Assembly (NCBI GenBank): GCA_021737525.1
Contig: JAIPDU010000015.1
Location: 1 to 15,592 of the forward strand
Direction: 5' to 3'
DNA: 15,592 nucleotides
DNA from: Desulfohalobiaceae bacterium
Lineage (GTDB): Bacteria > Desulfobacterota > Desulfovibrionia > Desulfovibrionales > Desulfothermaceae
Shown here: positions 8,061 to 13,844 of the stretch, in pieces
Numbering within the stretch: the stretch's first letter is position 1
How the letters are laid out: each line of letters opens with the position of its first letter
Made by a program: the position numbers and the translations under genes
Notes under the pieces: model-generated
What the model was told of the DNA's origin: nothing
The model's input: only the letters and a program-made list of their open reading frames with translations
Database searches by the model: none

Positions 8061-8645
8061 TCAGCGCAGGAAGTTCCGGGCCAGGACGAGTACGGCCTCG
8101 CGCAGGTCCTTTTTGCCCAGAACCCCTGTCTCCAGGAACTGTTGAATGAGAAAGCCCTCGAAAAGGGCGGTGACCAGGGCGCCCAGTTTCCTGGTGGCCT
8201 CCCGGTCCGCGACAAAGGGGGCCAACAGGTCCGCGAACAGGGAAGTGTTGAGGCGATAGCTGCTCTGGTTGAGCTTTTGCTTGAGCTCGTCGCTGCCGAA
8301 AGCGTGGGTGGTGAACTCCAGAATCACCCGGGACCAGGCGGTGTCGTCGCTAATGGTGTCCAAAAAGTCCATGATCACGTGGACCGCCTGCTCCGAGCTC
8401 TCCGCCTGCTCCAGCCTTTTCCGGCGTGTTGCCCGATAGCTCCGCAGGCGGTCCTCCATGATGTCCAGAAAGATTTCGTCCTTGCTTCGCCAGTGGCGAT
8501 AGAAGTTGCCCTTGGCGTATCCGGCCTGGCTGGTGATCTCGGCGATGGTGGCCTGCTTGAAGCCCTTGCGGCAGAAGACCGCCACAGCCTGATCCATGAT
8601 CTCTTGCCTGGTTTGCTGGGATTTTTCGTGTTGCTTGGTGCCCAT
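8061..8645 (-). CDS. TetR/AcrR family transcriptional regulator
   Basis: DNA-binding repressor-type protein, 194 aa from the chosen start. The N-terminal TetR helix-turn-helix covers about residues 10-60: TRQEIMDQAVAVFCRKGF, then the HTH block ATIAEITSQAGYAKGNFYRHW (32-52) and SKDEIFLDIM. The C-terminal two thirds is the variable ligand and dimer domain. The reading frame is open up to 8822, but the first 59 codons look non-coding; ATG 8645 has CAGGA just upstream and begins at the normal distance before the HTH. Two palindromes (8652-8664 and 8670-8682) lie directly upstream and suggest autoregulation. Its convergent neighbour is an acyl-CoA ligase, so an acyl-CoA or the free acid is a likely effector (inference). 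Confidence 0.92.
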   Translation of the reverse strand: MGTKQHEKSQQTRQEIMDQAVAVFCRKGFKQATIAEITSQAGYAKGNFYRHWRSKDEIFLDIMEDRLRSYRATRRKRLEQAESSEQAVHVIMDFLDTISDDTAWSRVILEFTTHAFGSDELKQKLNQSSYRLNTSLFADLLAPFVADREATRKLGALVTALFEGFLIQQFLETGVLGKKDLREAVLVLARNFLR

Positions 8646-8651
8646 AATTCC

Positions 8652-8682
8652 TGACTCAAAGTCATTTAGTGACCAGTGGTCA
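8652..8682 (-). promoter_or_regulatory. Tandem palindromic operator-like sites upstream of tetR
   Basis: Two 13-bp palindromes of the same form TGACY-N3-RGTCA: TGACTCAAAGTCA (8652-8664) and TGACCAGTGGTCA (8670-8682), 18 bp centre to centre. The second extends to a near-perfect 21-bp palindrome with outer TTA/TAA arms (8666-8686). They lie 7 and 25 bp before the tetR ATG, and the second contains a minus-strand TTGACC that could be a -35 box. The placement and TGACC/GGTCA form fit a TetR-family operator. Binding by this TetR is inferred. Confidence 0.6.
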
Positions 8683-8879
8683 ATAAGGTTGTGTGTAGCT
8701 GAGGCGCTTCGCGCTGTCAAGATCGCGGCGGCCCAGTAGCGCGGGTTCCCCGTGTCCTGTTCAGGGTTCAGGCTAGGGGCGATGAATGGGTGAGACAGGG
8801 AGCGCGTGAATCGGATATCCATTTACCCCGCATCAGGAGATTCAGGCCTGATCAGTCTTAAGTCCCGGGAGTCTTCTTG

Positions 8880-8909
8880 TTGACCTGCAAAATGAAGTAC
8901 GGGTAAACT
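8880..8909 (+). promoter_or_regulatory. Candidate sigma70-type promoter for the DUF362-polyferredoxin operon
   Basis: TTGACC (8880-8885) and TAAACT (8904-8909) separated by 18 bp, matching the consensus at five and four of six positions. Transcription would start near 8916, giving a leader of about 70 bases before the ATG at 8989. Assigned by eye only. Confidence 0.35.
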
Positions 8910-8988
8910 TATTGAGAATGGTTCCTGTTTTCTTGACTGGATCAGCAGCGAAGTAGCGAGGCGGAAATGGATAACCCGGAGATATGAC

Positions 8989-9936
8989 ATGAAATTCGCA
9001 TGGAATTATATTGGGGGAAGTGGCCCTCTTACACGGCGCAGCTTTCTGGAGGCCGGCCTGCTCGGCCTGTCCGCCGCTGGTCTCTATCCCGCCCTTTCCC
9101 TGGCGGAGACCGGCACGCCCCACCTGGGGCTGGCCCGTGGCGATCCCGGGCCGGCCACGGAGGCGGCGGTGCAGATCATGGGCGGGATGGGGACCTATGT
9201 AGGCCAGGGGGACAACGTGCTCATCAAGCCCAACATGAGTTTTTCCGCTGGCCCCGAGGCCGGGGTCACCACCCATCCGGACGTGGTGGAGGCCTTGGCC
9301 CGCATGTGCCTGCAATGCGGAGCGTCGCGGGTCTACATCATGGATCACACCCTGAGGGACCCCTCGGCCTGCCGGAAGGAGTCCGGGATCGGAGACATCG
9401 CGGAAGGATTCCAGGGCAGGGTCGAGGTCCAGACCCCGTCCTCCTCGCACCGCTTTAGGACCAGCGATATCCCCCGCGGCAAACAGCTCGGCGCAAGCGA
9501 TATGCTCAAGGAGGCCTTGGAGGCGGATGTCCTTATTGCAGCGCCTGTGGCCAAGCATCACGGCAGCACGGGAGTGAGCCTGTCCATGAAGGGGATGATG
9601 GGTCTGATACTGGATCGGGGGGCCTTCCACTGGCAATACGACCTGAACACGGCAATCGTGGACCTGTGCACCAAACTGCGGGCGGATCTCACCGTGGTTG
9701 ACGCCTCCCGGGCCCTGACCAGCGACGGTCCCTCCGGGCCGGGGGAGGTGACCCGGCCGAAAACGGTGATCGCCTCCAGGGACATGGTGGCCGCGGACGC
9801 CAAGGCGGTGAGCCTCATCCGGTGGTACGGCCGCTCCATTCCCCCGGAGAAGGTGGGCCATATCCGCGAGGCGCACGAGCGGGGACTGGGACGGATGGAC
9901 CTGGAGAATCTGTCCACCGGGACGATCGAGGCATGA
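8989..9936 (+). CDS. DUF362 domain protein with twin-arginine signal
   Basis: 315 aa. A Tat-type signal is visible: PLTRRSFLEAGLLGLSAAGL (residues 13-32; the twin-arginine motif is TRRSFL) followed by an AxA-like site near SLAE, so the protein is predicted to be exported folded to the periplasm. The rest is a single DUF362 domain: NVLIKPNMS (76-84), TTHPDVVEAL (94-103), DVLIAAPVAKHHGSTGVSLS (180-199), KGMMG (201-205), TVVDASRALTSDGPSG (235-250). Biochemical function of the domain is not established here. There is no CxxCxxC ferredoxin motif, unlike some DUF362 proteins. GGAG lies seven bases before the ATG. Its stop overlaps the next gene's start (ATGA), so the two are coupled and likely act together. 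Confidence 0.88.
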   Translation: MKFAWNYIGGSGPLTRRSFLEAGLLGLSAAGLYPALSLAETGTPHLGLARGDPGPATEAAVQIMGGMGTYVGQGDNVLIKPNMSFSAGPEAGVTTHPDVVEALARMCLQCGASRVYIMDHTLRDPSACRKESGIGDIAEGFQGRVEVQTPSSSHRFRTSDIPRGKQLGASDMLKEALEADVLIAAPVAKHHGSTGVSLSMKGMMGLILDRGAFHWQYDLNTAIVDLCTKLRADLTVVDASRALTSDGPSGPGEVTRPKTVIASRDMVAADAKAVSLIRWYGRSIPPEKVGHIREAHERGLGRMDLENLSTGTIEA

Positions 9937-11549
9937 ATTGGTTCCAGCGGAGCCTGCAGGCCCTGTGCTTGGCCCTGTTTGTGCTTCTCCTCCTCGCCGC
10001 CACCCCCATCCTGACCGGTTTCCTCGATCCCGCCAGGGTATTCGCCCTGGATCCGGCGGCCTACCTGGGAGCCGCCCTGTCCGGCCGCGTTCTGCTGCCA
10101 GGCCTTGGCGCGCTCCTTTTTCTCCTGCTACTCACCTGGCTGCTGGGTCGTTTCTTCTGCGGCCACGTCTGCCCCCTGGGAACGAGCTGTGACGCGGTCC
10201 GGCCATTGGTGGCGGGCAAGGCTGCCTCCGAGCCGAGCGGAGGACGGTGGCCCGCGGCCAAGTACCTGGTGCTTTTGTTCATCGCCGCGGCCTCCCTGCT
10301 GGGGCTCAATCTGGCCTACTGGGGGGCGCCGCTCACCCTGGCGGGCAGGCTTTTCATTCTGGTTCTGGGACCGGCTGGGGAATTTCTCCTTTCCGGCCTG
10401 TCCGGAGCGGGCCTCCTCTCGGACCGTGCGGCCAGCGCCGCGTGGCTTCCCCCGGACCGCTACCTGGGGGCCTGGTTCTTCCTCGTCTTTTTCGCATCGC
10501 TTCTTTTGCTGCAGCATTTCCGTCCCAGGTTCTGGTGCCGCTTTCTCTGTCCCGCGGGGGCGGTCTTCGCTCTGACGGCCCGGCGTCCCTTCTTCCGGCG
10601 CACGGTCTCGGATGCGTGCACGGATTGCGGCCTGTGCCGCAAGCGCTGTCCCATGGGGGCCATCGGGAGCGACCCCAGGCACACACGCTACGAGGAGTGC
10701 ATCGTCTGCCAGCGCTGCGTTCGTCTCTGTCCCGAAGGGGCCATTGCCTTTCTGGGCCTTGGCTTGCGGGAGAAGTTCCCCGAGGCCGAGCCCTTCCTTC
10801 CGGGCAGGCGGGCGGCGCTACAGACCCTGACCGCTGCCGCGGCAGTGGCCTTCGTGGGCAGGACCGGGCTGCTGGAGGCCTGGAGCAGACAGGAAGCGGG
10901 CCAGCGGATCCTGGCCGGTGAGCTCATCCGTCCGCCTGGAGCCCTGCCGGAGGATGACTTCCTGAACCGCTGCATCCGCTGCGGTCTGTGTCTGCGCATC
11001 TGTCCCACGGACATGCTCCAGCCCGCCATGGGGCACTCGGGATGGTCCGGATTCCAGACCCCGGTGGCCGTGGCCCGCAGCGGACCCTGCGAGCCTGGCT
11101 GCACCCTGTGCGGCGAGGTCTGTCCTTCCCGGGCCATAAGGGCCCTCCCCAGGGAGGAAAAGGTCTGGGCCAAGATGGGCACCGCTGTGGTGGACCGCCG
11201 CAAGTGCCTGGCCTGGGAGTGGGGAGAGCGCTGCCTGGTCTGCGACGAGGCCTGCCCCTACGGGGCGGTGGATCTGAGCCGGGAGCCGGGAATGCAGGTC
11301 TCGGTCCCCCATGTGCGCGAGGACCGCTGCACCGGCTGCGGCGCCTGCGAGTTCGCCTGTCCCGTGGTGGACCGGCCGGCCATAGCCGTGAGCTCCATGG
11401 CGGAGATGCGGCTTGCTACCGGCTCCTATCGGGAGGAGAGTGAACGGAGGGGGCTGGACATCACCCGCAAGGGAAGGGAGAGCGAGGAAAAGCCGCGGCG
11501 TCGGGATACCGCAGATGACGATTCTGACCTGCCTCCCGGATTTCAATGA
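9933..11549 (+). CDS. Membrane polyferredoxin, NapH-like/NapG-like fusion
   Basis: 538 aa electron-transfer protein. The N-terminal half is NapH/MauN-like: hydrophobic segments around 8-28, 55-72, 111-130, 137-155 and 178-194, and two membrane-edge CxxxCP motifs (C76/C80, C202/C206). Two [4Fe-4S] ferredoxin sites follow (C229-C239 and C256-C266). Residues 291-309 (GRRAALQTLTAAAAVAFVG) form a short hydrophobic stretch led by a twin arginine. The second half is NapG-like with four cysteine groups: C347-C357, C386-C397, C425-C441 and C466-C476. It ends in a charged tail. NapG and NapH are normally separate proteins passing quinol electrons; here they look fused. The frame is open upstream to 9822, but ATG 9933, overlapping the DUF362 stop, fits membrane helix 1. 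Electron donor and acceptor unknown. Confidence 0.85.
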   Translation: MNWFQRSLQALCLALFVLLLLAATPILTGFLDPARVFALDPAAYLGAALSGRVLLPGLGALLFLLLLTWLLGRFFCGHVCPLGTSCDAVRPLVAGKAASEPSGGRWPAAKYLVLLFIAAASLLGLNLAYWGAPLTLAGRLFILVLGPAGEFLLSGLSGAGLLSDRAASAAWLPPDRYLGAWFFLVFFASLLLLQHFRPRFWCRFLCPAGAVFALTARRPFFRRTVSDACTDCGLCRKRCPMGAIGSDPRHTRYEECIVCQRCVRLCPEGAIAFLGLGLREKFPEAEPFLPGRRAALQTLTAAAAVAFVGRTGLLEAWSRQEAGQRILAGELIRPPGALPEDDFLNRCIRCGLCLRICPTDMLQPAMGHSGWSGFQTPVAVARSGPCEPGCTLCGEVCPSRAIRALPREEKVWAKMGTAVVDRRKCLAWEWGERCLVCDEACPYGAVDLSREPGMQVSVPHVREDRCTGCGACEFACPVVDRPAIAVSSMAEMRLATGSYREESERRGLDITRKGRESEEKPRRRDTADDDSDLPPGFQ

Positions 11550-11754
11550 TTTTTGCGAATCCATGCTTCGCTATCACAAGGTCTGTGAAGAAGTGAGGGT
11601 TGTTATAGATATGTCTAACGGACTGAATTGTCGATAAATCACCTTGGCCATTTATTGAATCGGTGCAGGGTTGCCTCGTAGCATTATCATGCTTGGTTGT
11701 ACCCGGGGCTTGTCCGTGATTAATGGTTGTAGGCAAAGAAAATCGGGCACCAGA

Positions 11755-11783
11755 TTGCCATGAATGTCGCGCTTTGCTAATAT
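11755..11783 (+). promoter_or_regulatory. Probable sigma70-type promoter of the CODH cluster
   Basis: TTGCCA (11755-11760) and TAATAT (11778-11783) are spaced 17 bp apart, with TGC directly before the -10 box (extended -10). A start near 11790 gives a leader of about 47 bases before the FNOR ATG at 11837. It lies in a 287-bp A+T-rich gap after the polyferredoxin gene. Two weak stem-loops follow that gene's stop (GCGAA/TTCGC at 11555-11571, TCACA/TGTGA at 11574-11588) without a T-run. No palindrome matching the CooA consensus (TGTCG/CGACA type) was found. Confidence 0.5.
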
Positions 11784-11836
11784 ATTGACAAACTTTCTTC
11801 TCCGTCGACCCCGCCGTTCTGTGGACAGGAGGCCCC

Positions 11837-13066
11837 ATGCGCCACCTCATTCTAGGCAGCGGTATTGCCGGGCTCCAGGCCGCCCGTGCCATCCGCTCCG
11901 CGCAGCCGGAAGCGGCAATCACCATGCTCGGCCGCGAGCCCGACCCGCTTTACGCCCGACCCATGATCAGCCACCTCCTGGAGGGCTCGGTTCAGCCGAG
12001 CCAGCTTGAGCTGGGCCTGCCTCCGGAGGTCCGCCTCATCAGCCAGGACGAGGCTGTCGCAGTGGATGCGGCGGACAAGACGGTCGCCACACAACAGGGC
12101 CGCAAGCTGGCCTATGATCGCCTTTTGATCGCCACGGGAGCGGATCCCCGCGGCATAGGGGCACAGAACACGGACCTGGAAAACATCCATTTCATGCGCA
12201 CCAAGGTCCAGGTGCGGGACATGCTCGAGGCGCTGCCCGGATCCCGCCGGGCCCTGGTCCTGGGCGGCGGCCTGGTGGGGTTCAAGGCGGCGTACGGCTT
12301 TCTGCGGCAGGGCCTGGAGGTGACCATGCTCATCCGCTCGGAGTATCCCCTGTCCCAGCAGGTGGATCCCATAACCGGAGGTCTTGTCCGGGCCAAGCTC
12401 CAGGAGAACGGCCTGGATGTCCTGGTGGGCCGTGATGTGGCCCGCTTCGAGGAGGACGGGTCCGGCCGGGTGCGAGGTGCGGAGCTCACCGACGGCACCG
12501 TGCTTGACTGCGATGTCGCGGTCGTCGGCAAGGGGGTGCTCCCTGTCACCGGCTTTCTGCAGGGCTCAGGCGTGGACGTGGATCTTGGGGTCCTGGTGGA
12601 CGAGGAGATGCGCACCTCTGCCCGGGATGTCTTCGCCGCGGGAGATGTGGCGGAGCACTTCGATCTGGCCCGTGACGAGCGGTGGGTGAACGCCATCTGG
12701 CCCGAGGCCGCGGATCAGGGCCGGATCGCGGGGCTGAACATGACCGGGGTCCCGGCGCGCTATCCCGGCAGCCTGAGCCGGAACACCATCCGTATCTTCG
12801 ACCTGGACCTGACCACCTGCGGCCTGGTGAACCCGCCCGCGGATAGCGGCTACGAGATCCTGCGGGAGGAGGATCCGGGGAGGGGCACCTACCGCAGACT
12901 GGTTTTTCTCGGGGATCGACTCGTGGGCGCCGCCTGCGTCAATCGCATCGAGCACGCTGGCGTGCTCAGATCCCTGATCGGGAGCCGCACGCCCGTGCCC
13001 TGTCCCAGGGAGGATTTGCTGCGGGAGAGCGTTCACCCCGGCGGGCTTTTTCCCTTCTCCAGGTGA
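11837..13066 (+). CDS. CODH-associated FAD/NAD(P)-dependent oxidoreductase (FNOR)
   Basis: 409 aa flavoprotein of the pyridine nucleotide-disulfide oxidoreductase superfamily, cytoplasmic. The FAD-binding GSGIAG is at residues 7-12 of the opening MRHLILGSGIAG, the ATGAD motif at 99-103, a second nucleotide-binding GGGLVG at 143-148 (NAD(P)H), and the FAD-ribityl motif DVFAAGDVAE at 264-273. No CxxxxC redox-active disulfide is seen, as in NADH:rubredoxin/ferredoxin-type members. The gene precedes cooF and cooS, and FNOR-CooF-CooS clusters are a known CODH arrangement in which electrons pass between ferredoxin and NAD(P). Start ATG has GGAGG four bases upstream. First gene behind the 11755-11783 promoter; 73 bp to cooF. 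Confidence 0.88.
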   Translation: MRHLILGSGIAGLQAARAIRSAQPEAAITMLGREPDPLYARPMISHLLEGSVQPSQLELGLPPEVRLISQDEAVAVDAADKTVATQQGRKLAYDRLLIATGADPRGIGAQNTDLENIHFMRTKVQVRDMLEALPGSRRALVLGGGLVGFKAAYGFLRQGLEVTMLIRSEYPLSQQVDPITGGLVRAKLQENGLDVLVGRDVARFEEDGSGRVRGAELTDGTVLDCDVAVVGKGVLPVTGFLQGSGVDVDLGVLVDEEMRTSARDVFAAGDVAEHFDLARDERWVNAIWPEAADQGRIAGLNMTGVPARYPGSLSRNTIRIFDLDLTTCGLVNPPADSGYEILREEDPGRGTYRRLVFLGDRLVGAACVNRIEHAGVLRSLIGSRTPVPCPREDLLRESVHPGGLFPFSR

Positions 13067-13139
13067 GTCGGCTCCTGTCCGGAGGAAGGGAGGATCCTGT
13101 CCGGGTTCCTTGTGGGGATACAGGCAGTGGAGGTGTTTT

Positions 13140-13763
13140 ATGCGACAGGTTGTCGTCCGTCCCGAACGATGCGTTGGCTGTATGCAGTGCATGGCCGCCT
13201 GTGCCGCGGCCCACTCCCAAAGCGGAGCCCTTGCGGCGGCCATCCGGGAGTATCCGCTCCCGGGGCCCAGGGTCCACGTGGGCAGCGGCCGCTACGGGGA
13301 GGGATTCCCCAATCGCTGCCGCCACTGCGACCCCGCCCCCTGCATGACCGCCTGCCTTCCGGGAGCCATCTACAGGGATGGGAACTGGGACACGGTGCTC
13401 ATCGATCCCAGCCGCTGCATCAACTGCGCCTCCTGCGCCATGGCCTGCCCCTTCGGGGTCATCCGCTACCACCGCGACCCCTGGGTCAGCCCCGGGCGGG
13501 CAGTGGCTGTCAAGTGCGACAATTGCCTCCACCGCCGGGCCAAGGGCCTGATTCCGGCCTGCGCCGAGGTCTGCAAGAGCGGGGCCCTGACCTTCCAGGA
13601 GCCGGATCGGGCCATGAAGCGGCGCACGGACGAGATCTCCCGCAGGACGTCCGGCTATGTGGATCAGGAGCGAAGCGGGGAAGAGGCCCCGGGATTCATG
13701 CTGCTCCGTCAGCTGAAGAAGCGGTCCGGGCAGCTGGCCGAGTCGGGGCGCGGACCGCGGTAA
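13140..13763 (+). CDS. cooF: CooF-type ferredoxin, electron-transfer partner of CO dehydrogenase
   Basis: 207 aa iron-sulfur protein with sixteen cysteines in four [4Fe-4S] groups: C11/C14/C17/C21, C60/C63/C68/C72, C93/C96/C99/C103 and C126/C129/C141/C145. This is the DmsB/HycB/CooF pattern, including the long spacing in the last group (NCLHRRAKGLIPAC). It carries electrons between CooS and a partner, here most simply the FNOR encoded upstream. The frame is open to 13110, but ATG 13140 has GGAGG six bases upstream and directly precedes RQVVVRPERC, the usual start. A charged tail of about 50 residues follows the last cluster. 81 bp to cooS. Confidence 0.9.
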   Translation: MRQVVVRPERCVGCMQCMAACAAAHSQSGALAAAIREYPLPGPRVHVGSGRYGEGFPNRCRHCDPAPCMTACLPGAIYRDGNWDTVLIDPSRCINCASCAMACPFGVIRYHRDPWVSPGRAVAVKCDNCLHRRAKGLIPACAEVCKSGALTFQEPDRAMKRRTDEISRRTSGYVDQERSGEEAPGFMLLRQLKKRSGQLAESGRGPR

Positions 13764-13798
13764 GGCTTCCCCTCGGGCTGCTGACAATCCTGCGCGAA

Positions 13799-13827
13799 CC
13801 GGAACGCCGGGGCGACGCGCGTTCCGG
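13799..13827 (+). other. Stem-loop in the cooF-cooS intergenic gap
   Basis: CCGGAACGC (13799-13807) pairs with GCGTTCCGG (13819-13827): a perfect 9-bp stem with an 11-base loop, six bases before the cooS ribosome site AAGGAG (13834-13839). There is no T-run, so it is not an intrinsic terminator. It may protect or help process the cooS mRNA (inference). Confidence 0.5.
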
Positions 13828-13844
13828 AACCATAAGGAGAAAGT

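Larger units (their letters stand above)
8646..8988. other. 343-bp intergenic region between divergent tetR and DUF362 genes
   Basis: The left end holds the two TetR-type palindromes. The middle (about 8700-8830) shows no credible gene. An inverted repeat ATCAGG/CCTGAT (8832-8852, nine-base loop) lies farther right, followed by the candidate promoter for the plus-strand DUF362 operon at 8880-8909. No further coding or RNA feature was recognised. Confidence 0.6.

Noticed and set aside
8646..8822. 59-residue N-terminal extension of the TetR protein
   Set aside because: It would lie across the palindromic operator sites and has no TetR character; the ATG at 8645 sits at the usual distance before the HTH.
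9822..9932. 37-residue N-terminal extension of the polyferredoxin
   Set aside because: It overlaps the conserved end of the DUF362 gene and is Gly/Pro/Arg rich; the coupled ATGA start at 9933 begins directly before the first membrane helix.
11574..11588. TCACA-N5-TGTGA resembling a CRP/HcpR site
   Set aside because: The half-sites are in the reverse order to the TGTGA-N6-TCACA consensus of that family, and the site is far upstream of the likely promoter.
13073..13104. Direct repeat TCCTGTCCGG (13073-13082 and 13095-13104) between FNOR and cooF
   Set aside because: Only two short copies in a GC-rich gap, not palindromic and with no matching copies noticed elsewhere.
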